This document shows positions 11,485 to 22,488 of a stretch of 64,000 nucleotides of DNA, piece after piece. A program made the position numbers and the translations under genes. This stretch comes from Hyperoodon ampullatus (taxonomy: Eukaryota > Chordata > Mammalia > Artiodactyla > Ziphiidae): NCBI GenBank assembly GCA_949752795.1, contig OX457062.1:89393777-89457776 (forward strand), given 5' to 3'. Each line of letters opens with the position of its first letter. Positions within the stretch are counted from its first letter, which is position 1. The notes below the pieces were generated by a model. It saw only the letters and a program-made list of their open reading frames with translations. It did not search any database and was not told the origin of the DNA.

Positions 11485-11699
11485 TTTTTTTTTTTTTTTT
11501 TTTTTTTGCGGTACGCGGGCATCTCACTGTTTTGGCCTCTCCCATTGCTGAGCACAGGCTCCGGACGCGCAGGCTCAGTGGCCATGGCTCACGGGCCCAG
11601 CTGCTCCGCGGCATGTGGGATCCTCCCGGACCGTGGCACGAACCCGTGTCCCCTGCATTGGCAGGGGGACTCTCAACCACTGCGCCACCAGGGAAGCCC
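11485..11699 (-). mobile_element. CHR-type SINE (short form)
   Basis: A T run, then GCGGTACGCGGGCATCTCAC and the full short-form body, ending in CCACCAGGGAAGCCC. CAGAGTTGA occurs on both sides (11,472 and 11,700), giving a probable target-site duplication. Confidence 0.94.
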
Positions 11700-11709
11700 C
11701 AGAGTTGAA

Positions 11710-12895
11710 CTTTTGACAAATACATGAAATGAATACAGAGGAGTGGGCAAAGAGGTGTTCCTGAGCGCAGGTGAGGTCTGAGACGGACCGGAGGGGTCTG
11801 TGAATAAGTTCTTCCAAAGGTCTTCTCGTGCCCCCTCCCAATCTGGGACCAGGTGGGGGTTTTTTGCTAATTTCAGCCCCTAACACACTGCTGGTCACCA
11901 GGGAGATTGCTGGCTGTGGGGCAAGCAGAGAAAGGGTACTGGGCCTTAAACGTAGGCAGCCCAGAGCCAGACGTGTGCTGTGATCTGGATGGTGGAGGAG
12001 ACAGAAGATCCCCTAAAGGTAGAATATCTCCCTAGGTGTCTGCTGTAGCACCTGAGAGCCTGACTGCCCGGGATCCCAGGGTCCCAATTATAAAGCTGCT
12101 ATCAGTTATTGACCCCCTGGGTTGAATTAGCCTGAAAACATGCTGAGAAGCCCATGGCCAGTTTACATGGGCAGCTTGAAGAAACCTGGAGAAAATCTGT
12201 CTCTTTCTCCGTCGCACTCCCCTCATTAACAAGGCGGTCCCTGGTGCAGGGAGGAGAGGGGCAGTGAGTAAGAACACGGTGTAAATTGTTCTCCATCCCT
12301 GCCGCCCCTCATAAACTTCCTTCACTTGGGTACCTAGCTCCCAGGGGCTGTCTCCCTACTTGCTTCCCTCCCTTTCGGGCGTAACTGTGAATGTAAAGGC
12401 TGAATCCAAAACTTGGGGGTGGGGGGCCTTCTCCAGTCTCCTATCTCTGTCCCAAGTGGTCAGAGTCCCAGGCTCTCCTCCCCTGGTGTCCTTTCTCTGC
12501 CCGGGTCCTGGTCCCCATCTCTCTAGCCCCCAGGGATGTGATAAGGCTGAGATCGTAATGCAGAGTCAGAAACAAAGAGTTTCCATTTCTCCCGGGAAAT
12601 GTGGTACCCAGAACCTCCAGGACAGGACAGAGAGTAATTGGCGAGCAGCAGGTGGTAAATGAGCTGGACAGGATGTGGGGAAGCATAGTGGCCGGCACCA
12701 GACCTGAGGCTGGGGGAGACATAAGGACTCTTAGAGAGCTCTGTTCAGAACCGTGTGTCAGCACCGATGCACTCTGTAAGTACCGTTAACCAACATAGAG
12801 AAGAGAAAACACTTGGTTATGTAGGGCACAAGCAAGGGTAAGGATAATGATTCATGAGCTCGCCTTGTCTTTCTATATATGTATGTGTTTATTTG
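11710..12895. other. Intergenic, no gene seen
   Basis: Unique-looking DNA. The overlapping 60-107 codon ORFs on both strands carry no family signature. Confidence 0.5.
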
Positions 12896-12899
12896 GTTA

Positions 12900-13050
12900 A
12901 CAAGCACCATAGAATGCTTGCCATGTGCCAAACTTACCTCATCTTCATAACAGTCTTCTAAGTTTATGTCATTTATGGATACCTATTAATATGAAGAGCA
13001 AGTATTATCCTTATTACTAATATGTGAATGACCAGAACACAGACCGTTAA
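12900..13050 (-). mobile_element. Probable MIR SINE relic
   Basis: GAATGCTTGCCATGTGCCAA, then CTCATCTTCATAACAGTC and a distal half with TATTATCCTTATTACTAA resemble reversed MIR. It is strongly diverged. Confidence 0.5.
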
Positions 13051-13169
13051 TTCACGTGTGCTCAATCTTTCACTGCTCGTGTAGCATGATAGTCGTTCAC
13101 AGCTAAAGCAGTGAGAGAAAACTTCAGACTGTAGGAGGAGAATTCACAATGATTTTTTACTATGATGAT

Positions 13170-13365
13170 GATGATGATAAAAATAATAATAGTAGCTCTT
13201 TTAAATTATTGATTATGCTTTTATTATTTATTATTTCTGAGCCCAGTTCTTTGTATGCATTATTTCACTTCATCCTCACCACAGTCATAGAAAACAGGTA
13301 CCATTATTACTGTTTCACAGATGAGAAAACTGATGCACAAAACATAAGTAATTTGTCCAAGAGGG
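13170..13365 (-). mobile_element. MIR SINE relic
   Basis: TTTCACTTCATCCTCACCAC, then GGTACCATTATTACTGTTTC, ACAGATGAGAAAACTGATGC and AGTAATTTGTCCAAG follow reversed MIR in order. It is preceded by GATGAT and AATAAT low-complexity DNA. Confidence 0.75.
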
Positions 13366-13454
13366 AAGTTAGTTTTCATAACATTCTTTGCTGCTGATAT
13401 AAGAAATATTCATAATTGATAAGGAACGTCTAAAGCAAGCTGGTGAATAATAAG

Positions 13455-13610
13455 AGCCATCAGTACCGCACACGTATTCTGTGCTGGCCACAACACAAGG
13501 TACGTTATACAATTTAAATCCTCAAAACCACCGGGCAGTGTATGGTATCTTTATACCTGTTTGGCTGATGGGGAAACTCACCTGACTTTACACAGTGTAT
13601 GGACCAAAGG
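13455..13610 (-). mobile_element. MIR SINE relic
   Basis: CACGTATTCTGTGCTGGCCAC, then TTTAAATCCTCAAAACCACC and CTGTTTGGCTGATGGGGAAAC match reversed MIR. Diverged. Confidence 0.65.
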
Positions 13611-13619
13611 GCTAAACAG

Positions 13620-15170
13620 AAGACCTCCAGCATCTCCAGAGACGATCCCAGTCAGAACTGCCTTGGGTGTTAGAGATCCCGTCCCGAGGATTTGGAAAAC
13701 CACATCCTTCAAGCAGCAGCTAAGACATCATGCCAAAATCTTTTTGTTCCGACCCATACTAGAGCCGTTAAAGCTGCCAGATTCTGCTCTGACAACGCCA
13801 GCCCCTTAGAGACCTTGACATACTGTAGCTCATTTTTTTTCCTCTCTGGGAGGAAGAAAGGAAATTCTACCATAGAGATTAAGTGATTGGCCCAAGTTCA
13901 CACAGCAGACAGGAGGCTAATGAGGGACCTGGGAATAAATCACACTGGACAGGTTTCCCATTCCCCAGTCAGTGCTTTCCTATGAGGCCGTCCAGCCCCA
14001 AATATCTCATTCGTCAGCTGCTACCCTTTGCAAATATCCCCAACCCCTCATCATTCCCTCTCAGGCCTTTTGCTTTCTTTCAAGTCTCAGATGGGACCCC
14101 TTTGCCGCCTGTAATTGAATGGCATGGAAGGTGGCATCCTCTCTGTTCAGCCCTGACCTCCATTACAGACCTGTCTTCTCTTTCCTGTAAAACGATCTCC
14201 ACATTCTTTGCTAGTGCAAAGGAGATGTGTAAAGTCATTTTCTCCCGACCTGGTGTGTGGGTAAATTAATCTGGCATCACAAACCCAGTCACAGAGTTAG
14301 TTGATCTGTGTGTAATGGGTTTAGGCAGTGAGTCTCCAGAGCTTAGCCTGTTCAGCATAAAAAAGGCCATAGAAATCTCTCTCTCCGTGAAATCCTCTTG
14401 CACACAATTCAGGAAATGTACAAGACAGTGAGAATACAGTCAACCTATTCGAATTTCTTTTTGAAGAAAAAAATATTTCGCAGAGGAAAACCGTTGATTA
14501 CCAGCCTCTGAACCTTGGTAGGGGAGTTCTCCTGCAGTCATTAGACGTGAAATTCTAAAGGCTTGGGGGAGGGTCAGCTCACTTAATAACATGTCAATAT
14601 TAAATTACATCGTAAATAATCAGAACTTCCTGCATATTTAATGGAAACTTTGTTGTATAAATTTGGAAACCATCCAAAGGGAGACAAGCGACTTTTGTTA
14701 TTGTTTAGCCCTCTGGGCCCAGCTTATTGTGGGATTCCGTTGTTGTTTTGAACTTTGGAACCTTTAGCAGAGAGAAAGGCCCTAAACCAATTGACTTTTA
14801 GATGGTCATTTTTCCTTCCCTCTTTTGCTTTAAATTGGTTAATGTTTTTTCTTATGTATATAAGATCCAATAAAATCCAAAGCCATGACCAACATCAAAA
14901 CATGTGAAATCACTGTTTAGTTTGAAAACCTTCAACAGACTGATCCAGCTTGGTGATGACCAACTCCGACCAAACTTGCTCTCCCTAAAAGGGAAATTCC
15001 TTGACATTTGCCATGTCTATTAGGTCATTTCTAGCCCCAGAATATTTGAGAGGCTCATGATATTGATTTGGGTTGGTATCAAATCCAACCAAAAAGGTTT
15101 GATTTTCTACCATAAGCTACAATACAAATATAAAATTAGTTACTCTTATGACCCAAAGAATAAAGTCTCA
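13620..15170. other. Intergenic; includes an AT-rich non-repetitive block
   Basis: No gene recognised. A short tail of MIR-like sequence occurs near 13,885-13,915 (GGCCCAAGTTCACACAGCAG). The part from about 14,560 to 14,770 is free of recognisable repeats and contains ATTGTT/ACAAGCG-like SOX motifs, so it could be conserved non-coding DNA, but that is not demonstrable here. Confidence 0.4.
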
Positions 15171-15199
15171 AGTTCATGATACAATTCAATCCCTCCCCA

Positions 15200-15450
15200 T
15201 GTGCCCCAACTTCTCTACTAACTCCACCTCCCACTGTTGCTATGCACCACTCTGCTCTAATCCCCTGGGCCACTCTGTCCAGAGCCTGCCTTCCACCTGC
15301 CATTCTACCCTCACAGCTTTGCTCCCCTGTGCCCCCCACTCCTCTTTGGGAACCCTCCCCATTTCCCTACTTCTCTCTGAGTCTTCCCCAGCTTCCAGGA
15401 TAAGGTCAAGTTCTCCTTCCTTCTTAAAGCCTTTCTCCTTCCACTTCAAC
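15200..15450 (+). mobile_element. Probable L2 LINE relic
   Basis: The C/T-rich run ending in CTTCCAGGATAAGGTCAAG and CTTCTTAAAGCCTTTCTCC resembles the L2 3' region read forward. The match is diverged and the boundaries are uncertain. Confidence 0.45.
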
Positions 15451-15467
15451 TGAGAGTTATTTTTGTA

Positions 15468-15575
15468 GTCACCATTTTCTGAGATCCTACTATATGTCAG
15501 GTCCTATGCTAGGAATTTGACATGAGTTATCTCATTTAAGCCTTGAAAGGAGGGTATTATTTTCATATCAAATTT
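15468..15575 (-). mobile_element. MIR SINE relic
   Basis: GAGATCCTACTATATGTCAGG, then GAGTTATCTCATTTAAGCC and GGAGGGTATTATTTTCAT follow reversed MIR. Confidence 0.65.
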
Positions 15576-15611
15576 TTGTGTTTTGTCTAACAGTGAACTC
15601 CTGGGGTTTTT

Positions 15612-15920
15612 AAAAATAAATTTATTTATTTATTTTTGGCTGCGTTGGGTCTTTGCTGCTGCTCGCGGGCTTTCTCTAGCTGAAGCGAGCTGGGGCTACT
15701 CTTCGTTGCGGTGCGCGGGCTTCTCACTGCAGTGGCTTCTCATTGCAGAGCACGGGCTCTAGGCGCACAGGCTTCAGTAGTTGTGGCTCGCAGGCTCAGT
15801 AGTTGTGGCACACGGGCTTAGTTGCTACGCGGCATGTGGGATCTTCCGGACCAGGGCTCAAACCCGTGTCCCCTGCATTGGCAGGTAGATTTTTAACCAC
15901 TGCGCCATCAGGGAAGTCCC
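15612..15920 (-). mobile_element. CHR-type SINE (long form)
   Basis: An ATTTATTTATTTATTT tail is followed by GGCTGCGTTGGGTCTTTG, the long body with repeated GTAGTTGTGGC units, and the head ending CATCAGGGAAGTCCC. A diverged flank pair, CTCCTGGGGTTTTTAA and CACCTGGGTTGTTTTTAA, is the likely duplication. It is older than the short-form copies. Confidence 0.92.
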
Positions 15921-16129
15921 ACCTGGGTTGTTTTTAATCTGTTACAAGCAATGCTGCAGTAAATGACTTTCACATCAGCCTTTCACATGTGTGCAAGAGT
16001 GTCTGTAGGATAGATTTAGAGGCTGGGACTACTGGATCAAAGGGTAAAAGAGTGCTAAATTTTTATAAACGTCCTCAAATTTTCTTTCCTGGAGATTGTG
16101 CCATTTTTTATTCTTACCGTCAATGTGCG

Positions 16130-16215
16130 AAACTACAACACAGGTCTCACTATACCTGTTTTATATATGGGGAAACCGAGGCACAGAAAATGCAAGATCA
16201 TGTAGTTAATGATAT
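16130..16215 (-). mobile_element. MIR SINE fragment
   Basis: TATATGGGGAAACCGAGGCA and CAGAAAATGCAAGATCATGTAG match the reversed MIR core only. Confidence 0.55.
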
Positions 16216-16219
16216 TCAG

Positions 16220-16990
16220 GTTGGACTGCAAACTTGTGCTCTGGTGCATGCTGCTCATTTGGTATTTATCAAATAGTTATTTGTATTGTAACTTATTTCA
16301 TGCAGACATAGGCTTAATCCTTCTAAAGCTTTATGTAAATTCCTTATGTTCAGAGACCCTCTGGTACACAGAGATTGAGACAATGAAGTCAACCCCAGGT
16401 GGGAGTGAGGGAGAAGGGGGACAGGGAGGAAAAGCTGGGAGACAAGTGCAAGGGGACGTGTTACCACGCTGGCCGCTGCTTTCTGACACGTCCCAAGAGA
16501 CACAGCTGGTCGCTCACCAGGCTTTCCAGCTTGGCCATGAGAGGTGTCTCCAGAGGAGATGTACTGAAAAACCACGCCTCTGAACAGGGCGCGGCAGAGA
16601 AGGAAACTTCCTGTGGGGCTCCTGCTGTGTTCTCCTCACAATCGTGGGGGAGATAACACACCTGCACTTTTGGGTTCAGTCACTTGGCTCTCTCAGCAAA
16701 TGCAGGGAAGCCACATCCCAAGCTGTGCAGTGTCCAGGAATGGTGGGAGGAGCGCTGAGTGGGTCACTGCGGTGGCCGAGGGTCCTAGGGACAGTGAGGC
16801 CAAGGGAGCCTCAGGAGGCCCTCAGGTTTGTTTAATCCAGGTATTTTCTTATACCTCTTTATATATATATATATATGATTAAACCTATATTATTATATAT
16901 ATAATCTAAGTTAAATGGCAAAGAATTTTATTGGTGATCTACATTTAGAAATTGAAGATGTACAAGAAGTGCTATAAGTGATAGCTGTTT
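16220..16990. other. Intergenic, no gene seen
   Basis: Unique-looking DNA with a short (TA)n tract at 16,861-16,876. ORFs here carry no recognisable domain. Confidence 0.5.
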
Positions 16991-16997
16991 TAAAATT

Positions 16998-17531
16998 AAT
17001 TATTTTTTATTGGAGTATAGTTGATTTACAATGTTGTGTTAGTTTCTGCTGTACAGCAAAGTGAGTCAGTTATACATGTACATATATTCACTCTTTTTTA
17101 GATTCTTTTCCCATAGAGGATATTAAGAGTATCGAGTAGAGTTCCCTGTGCTGTACAGCAGGTTCTTATTAGTTATCTAACTTATATATTTTAGTGTGTC
17201 TATGTCAATCCTAATCTCCCAGTTTATCCCTCCCCCCCCCCTTGGTAATCATAAATTTGTTTTCTACATCTGTGACTTAATTTCTGTTTCGTAAATAGGT
17301 TCATTTATACCTTTTTTTAGATTCCACATATAAGTGATACCATATGATATTTGTCTTTCTCTGACTTACTTCACTTAGTATGATAATCTCTAGGTCCACC
17401 TATGTCACTGCAAATGGCATTATTTTGTTCTTTTTCATGGCTGAGTAATATTCCATTGTGTATATGTACCACCACCTCTTCTTTATCCATTCATCTGTTG
17501 ATGGACATTTAGGTTGCTTCCATGTCCTGGT
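16998..17531 (-). mobile_element. L1, 3' end only (5'-truncated)
   Basis: It starts with the 3' terminus read in reverse (TTTTTATTGGAGTATAGTTG), runs through the 3' UTR including a C run at 17,231-17,241, and enters the last part of ORF2 (GAGTAATATTCCATTGTGTA, then CATCTGTTGATGGACATTTA). It stops abruptly at the 'GGTTGCTTCCATGTCCTGG' point. Confidence 0.92.
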
Positions 17532-17654
17532 CTTATGCCTCTTTAATTCAGTGCTTTACATCTAAAAGGTGCTCAATAAAAGTTTTTTAATTGATAAATT
17601 CATTTGAAGTGATATTAATACAAATAAATATTCCTATTATGGGGAGACATTAGT

Positions 17655-17825
17655 AATCAAGAGTCCAGCCTCTAGAGCCAGACTACCTGACACTGTCAGC
17701 TCTGACACTGACCATCTGTGTGATCTTTGTCAGGACACCTCGGGTTTCTGGGCCTCCCATATTCTCATTTGTAATATGGAACTAATGCTTAAAATGATAC
17801 TTGGCATATAGCAAGTACCATATAA
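17655..17825 (+). mobile_element. MIR SINE relic
   Basis: CCAGCCTCTAGAGCCAGACT, then CTGACACTGACCATCTGTGTG, TCTCATTTGTAATATGGAAC and TTGGCATATAGCAAGTACC match MIR in forward order. Confidence 0.8.
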
Positions 17826-17837
17826 TGATTAACTATT

Positions 17838-18065
17838 ATTATAGCTAATTTTATTTAGTGTTTGCCATGTTCCAAGTACTAAATGTTTCATACGTATCAT
17901 CTCAACTAATCCTCCCAGCAATCCTATGAAAGTATCAAGTGGGTATATAAGGTATTAGTATCATCCCTATTTTACAAATGGTGAAATCAAGACTCCAAGA
18001 GCTTAAGTAACTTGACCAAGTCAAATGAGGTGGTGTCAGAATTTGATTCAGGTCTCTTTCATTCA
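17838..18065 (-). mobile_element. MIR SINE relic
   Basis: GTTTGCCATGTTCCAAGTAC, then ATCTCAACTAATCCTCCCAG, CCCTATTTTACAAATGGTGAA and TTAAGTAACTTGACCAAGTC match reversed MIR. Together with the preceding copy it forms a head-to-head style MIR pair. Confidence 0.8.
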
Positions 18066-18069
18066 ACTG

Positions 18070-18980
18070 TCTGTTGTGTTATTCTTGGAGAACCAGTTTT
18101 ACCATTTATTTTGTATTAGAAAAGCACCCGATTCAGGCCTAAAATTCATTGAATGTACATCTGTGTCACTTAGTAACCTTCCCAGCTAGTCACTATGGAC
18201 TTGGGCTTATGGTATTTCTCTTAACATCCTCTAGATCCCTTCAATGTCTGACCATCTCTCAAGGCCCAATGTCCCCTTATCCCATAAATTCTGATGACCT
18301 TAAACCTATATACCACTTCATCCACCAGCATCCATTAGCGTGCTGGACCTAATAGTTACCTGGAACTATTCCACTTCGGAAATTGAGGATTGTAACCAAA
18401 GACCTCCTGGCTTTTTCACTCCTCAATCCTGAAACAAGGGCCCTTTTACCTCATAGAAATCTACTTTTATTCAACTTTTCATTTTATTCCAGTCTATCAC
18501 TCCAACTCAGAGCCTAGATTCTATGATTGATGATTTAAATTATTTTCTTACTAACACTGTGTATTAATCTCCTTCTTGCACATTCCTCAGCACAACTCCA
18601 AATCTGGATCAGTGTTATGCTTTCCCCTCACACCTAAGTGGTTAAATTTTGATAGATAGAGAAAGTCACACAACCATGTAGACTCTGTCACTACAAATTC
18701 ATGATCTCCAACCTCAGCCAGGCCCTCAGCATCACTCATCAATCCTGTGACTGCTTTTCAACTTTCATTTTTCAACTCTTGTTTTTCCTAATGACTATTC
18801 CAAACCCTCACCACTTTCCCCAAGCATCCTTTTCAAGTTCCACAGCTTGAGTCCCATAAACAACTTTCCCTCCAAATTCATCAGGATAATTGGGGGCTTT
18901 AGATATCGGAGTTTTAAAGATCTATCCTTGGCCACAACTTTCTAGAATTCCACATTCTTCCTGAGGCTTCACTTCTACTT
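18070..18980. other. Intergenic, possibly further old L2
   Basis: C/T-rich DNA of the kind often left by L2, but I cannot align it convincingly. No gene recognised. Confidence 0.35.
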
Positions 18981-18984
18981 TCAT

Positions 18985-20175
18985 GGTATAAAAACTACTC
19001 TATGATGACTTTCAAATCTAATACCTCCGGCTTGGACTTTTCCATCTAGTGGACACCTGTACTTGGAGGGTCCATGGGCACCTCAAATTCAAAAGTATCA
19101 AAATTAAACACATCATTGTTCCCCTAAAATCCTTTTCTTATTCAGGGCATGACTCTCTTCCTGGCTACTCTGGGGGTAGGGAGATGGCCACCGCCCTCTC
19201 AATCTAGAAGGCTGATGTCATCCTTGAGTCCTCTCTCTTCTTTACCTTCCACATGCAATCAACTTCCAAGTCCAGCCAAGATTCTCTCTTGTTTCTAGAA
19301 TTTCCCTTCTCTTCTCTGACCTTATTATGGTTGTCCTAGTTCAGTCTCTTGATCCAATTGGACTATCTGGATTCTTCAGAAGCTTCCACAGTTTTTGATC
19401 TCAGGCTTGGCTCCCTTAAATCTGTCCTTTTTTAATTGTTATTTTTTGGCCGTGCCGTGAGGCATGTGGGATCTTAGTTCCCCAACCAGGGATCGAACCT
19501 GCATCCCCTGCATTGTAGGTGCAGAGTCTTAACCATTGGGCTGCCAGGGAAGTCCCTTAAATCTGTCCTTATGGCTGCTGCTAGGTGATATCTCTAAATA
19601 TAAACCTGGCCATGTCACACTCCCACTTAAAACTGTGCATTGACTCCCCATTGCCTACAGGATCGAGTCCCAGCTTCTTAGAATGACATGCATAGCCTTC
19701 TGTGATCTGGCTTCAGCTTCTTCCTGCAGTGCCTTCCCTTACCAATCCCTACCTGGCCTCTCACACTTCAACCACAAAGAAGAGTTTGCAGTCCCTTTGA
19801 GCTGTCTTGTTTCTTGCCTCTCTTCCTTTGTTCATCATGTCCCCTCTGCCTAGATGGTCCTTCCACTCCTTCACCTGTACCTGGCTAACCCCTACTACCC
19901 TTTAAGGCTTAGTTCATGGGTCACTTCCTTTGGGACGTCTTTCTTGACAAGCCGCCCTCCACTCCCCCAAACTCTAGACTGGGTTGGCCACACTGCCCTT
20001 GTGCTCCATATCTCCCTGTTCGTTGCACTGAAGACGTCTCAATGTACTTATCCATCGATATATCAGTATCACAATTAGATTGGGAGCTCTTTGAAGCTTG
20101 GGACTGTGCCATATTTCTCTATGTACCTTTTTGCCTAGCAGTGGCATAGAGTAGGTGCTCAATAAGGTTGTAAAA
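18985..20175 (+). mobile_element. L2 LINE, 3' part, split by a SINE
   Basis: The order follows L2: GACTTTCAAATCTAATACCTCC, CATGGGCACCTCAAATTCAA, ATGTCATCCTTGAGTCCTC, then after the SINE CTGGCCATGTCACACTCCCAC, GAGTCCCAGCTTCTTAG, CATGTCCCCTCTGCCTAGATG and the terminal GTAGGTGCTCAATAAGGTTG. The two halves are continuous across the SINE at 19,430-19,553. Confidence 0.85.
19430..19553 (-). mobile_element. tRNA-derived SINE (short CHR-related form) inside L2
   Basis: TTTTTTGGCCGTGCCGTGAGGCATG to CTGCCAGGGAAGT, with a B-box-like GGATCGAACC on the reverse strand. The 17-bp duplication CCCTTAAATCTGTCCTT is present at 19,413-19,429 and 19,554-19,570. Confidence 0.93.
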
Positions 20176-20179
20176 TATT

Positions 20180-20930
20180 ACTTTACACTTATAAGTGAAC
20201 AAATAAGTGAATGATTCATTAATGAAAAACGATTTGCCCCTGAAATGAATACTCCACTTTACAAGCAAGGCAGCAAGGGAGTAATCAGTATCCACAACAT
20301 CATGATTATTTCTCAGGTTTGATTATGAGTAACAATAGGCATAGTGATATTCAACTGGCACTGTGAGAATTGGGGGTGCCCAGAATCAATTGGGCCCCAA
20401 GAGAGGACCCTAGAAGGGTCTGTAGTGGAACCGCTGTGGTAGGGGACAGCTAAGATTTTTACAGAGTGCCACAAGAAACCTGCAAGACTTCCATCCCATT
20501 CACACAAAACTCTCAGTTCAGATAAACTTTCAATGTTTTTCCTTCAATGTTTCCAGGACATTTTATTTACTGATTGAAAAATCATTTAATATACCTTAAG
20601 TTAATAACACACAGACTCGGTTTGAATAAGTAAAAAATGGAACAATAGAGAACAAACAAGTAGAGTTCTTTTTTTCCCTCCTATACTGACTTTCTTAGGA
20701 CCTGATACTTTCATAAAGACCCTGGATGTAGCTAAAGCAAAAAACTAAACTGTCTGAACATCACCACACTTTCAGAGCCTTTGCTTGTGAAATTCAAGTA
20801 AGAAGGTAAGGAGTTCTGTCATATTTCTCCTGACGTTCAGTACTGAGTGTTTTTGAATTCCAAGTATCATTAGAGCTCTTTCTGTAGTTAAATAGTAAGT
20901 AATGATGATGATGGTAAAAAATAAACTAAC
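20180..20930. other. Intergenic, no gene seen
   Basis: AT-rich DNA without recognisable repeat or coding potential. Confidence 0.5.
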
Positions 20931-20932
20931 TG

Positions 20933-20975
20933 CTAATAATAATAATAATTATTATTATTATTAGTAGTAGTAGTA
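20933..20975. repeat. (AAT)n/(ATT)n/(AGT)n repeat with perfect palindrome
   Basis: AAT units switch to ATT units at 20,948/20,949, so 20,933-20,964 is a perfect 32-nt palindrome bounded by C and G. Four AGT units follow. Confidence 0.95.
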
Positions 20976-21002
20976 TATAGAAGTCACAGTCCCCAAATGT
21001 CC

Positions 21003-21130
21003 ATGCAGTGGCAGGTGCTTTCCACTAAGTATCATATTTATGCTTCACAACAACCTTTTAAACAGAAATTATTTCCCCCTTTTTCTGTTTGAACAACTGA
21101 AATTCAGTGAGATCAGATCACTTGGGGCAC
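21003..21130 (-). mobile_element. MIR SINE relic
   Basis: CAGGTGCTTTCCACTAAGTA, then TGCTTCACAACAACCTTTTA and the weak GAACAACTGAAATTCAGTGAG follow reversed MIR. Confidence 0.6.
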
Positions 21131-21409
21131 ATCCAAAGGACGAGTTGGGAAGACTCTGGGGCCAAAGGTCGTGCTGGTTGCACCAGGCGACACTGAGCCT
21201 CTCCTAGTCTCTGAGAAGTTTTGTTACCTGCCTGCGTGTATGTGAATGCAGGGCGGGTGTGATGGGAATCAGAGGAAACTGCCTAAGAATCTAAACACTG
21301 AAAGTGGTTTAAAAGCGAAGGTATCAAAAGCGGGAAGCTGGAACCACAAAGCAGATACTAGGTACGAGCCAAGAGAATGGATGGACTGGCTGGCTTCGCA
21401 CACTACTTA

Positions 21410-22440
21410 GGTGGAGGGGTGAGGGGCCGGGCCTGGGCGGGGAAACAGGGGAAAGTGTAGACCAGTAGTGGACCCGCCCCAAATGCCGCCTCTCCCGGGG
21501 AAGTAAAGGTGAGGGGAAAGGGAATGAAGGCATTATGGGAAACTCCGGGAACTGCTAAGGCAGCTCATCCTCACCCATCCTAAACCAAAGCAGAGACTGA
21601 CTTCTGCTTTCCTGGGGGAGCTCTCTCGTAGAGCAAACAGGAGGGGGACTGGGAGAAGGACCTGCACAGAGCGCCCCCCCCTGCACGTTGGTACGGCCCA
21701 TTCCCCCCCCCCCCACGCCGCTGATCTGGCAGGCTGCGCGCGCACCCTCCGGCGGGGCGCGGGCCGTCGGGGAGCTACGGCCTCCGCGGCCGCGTTCCCT
21801 CCTCCACCTCCTCGCGTGCTCCTCGCTGGCCCAGCGCCCGCCGGGTTACGCGCCCGCGCGCCTTGGAGGGGAGGAGCGCGGCCGCGGGGGCGCGCCCCGG
21901 TGACTCCGCCCCCCCCCCCCCGGGCTCCCCTCCCCTCCCCTGAGTCCCGGTGCCCGGCTCGCGCGGCTCGGTGTGAGGAGACTGGGACCCGGCGCCGCCC
22001 GCCCCCACGCCCCCGCCCCGGCGTGCGAGGCGCCGCGCCCTCCCCCTGCCCTGCCCGGTGCATGGAGGGGCCCGTTCGGATCGCAGCCGCCGCTGCCGCC
22101 GTAGCCGCCGCCAGCGCGCGGGGGATGACCTGGGGGTGGCTTTCGGAGCCGGCTGCCGCGCAGGAGGTCTGGGGGCTTAGCCAGCCCTGCTTAGAGGTGC
22201 GGGGGTGGGGTCCCACCTAAGGGTGGGCGGGAGGGGTGGCCTGGGGACACCGGGCTTGGGCGCCACGAGGCTTGGGAGCTGGAGGTCCGGGGGCGGGCTG
22301 GCCGGAGTGCCCGGGAGGGCGTGGGGGTCCAGGCTGCGTGCGGGGTCTGGGGAGGGCAGCTGACTGATGCGCAGTGGGGAGCGCCTACGTCCCCCGTCCT
22401 CGGGAACTCTGAGCCACCTCGTGGGAGGAGGCGGGGTGAG
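21410..22440 (+). promoter_or_regulatory. CDON: CpG island, likely CDON promoter
   Basis: Base composition changes sharply from AT-rich flanks to GC-rich DNA with dense CpG, densest at about 21,680-22,340. GGGCGGGG/CCGCCC boxes of the Sp1/KLF kind occur from 21,436 onward. Two long C runs lie at about 21,702-21,713 and 21,910-21,922. I see no TATA box, which is usual for this promoter class. It is the only CpG island in the window and lies upstream of the CDON start codon, as expected for the CDON promoter. The exact transcription start cannot be fixed by reading. Confidence 0.8.
21960..22196 (+). other. CDON: CDON exon 1, non-coding (approximate)
   Basis: A 5' untranslated first exon must exist because the start codon is in an internal exon with a 3' splice site. 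The best region is the CpG island core. Candidate donors are AGAG|GTGCGG (exon end 22,196), GGAG|GTCTGG (exon end 22,166) and the better consensus GGGCAG|GTGAGA (exon end 22,488). The start shown is only an estimate. An ATG at 22,063 opens a 52-codon frame ending at 22,220, which would act as an upstream ORF if it is transcribed. Confidence 0.4.
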
Positions 22441-22488
22441 GTGTCAGTGACACGATTAAATCTGTTTGACAATGATCTGCTGGGGCAG

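Noticed and set aside
21533..22216. A 227-codon minus-strand ORF through the CpG island
   Set aside because: Arg/Gly/Ala/Pro-rich product of GC-rich DNA, overlapped by other ORFs in several frames, no known domain. GC-rich promoters often lack stops by chance.
22063..22220. ATG at 22,063 as the start codon of a protein-coding first exon
   Set aside because: The CDON start is in exon 2 with a stop just upstream of it in frame, and the 52-codon frame here matches no protein I know. Kept only as a possible upstream ORF.
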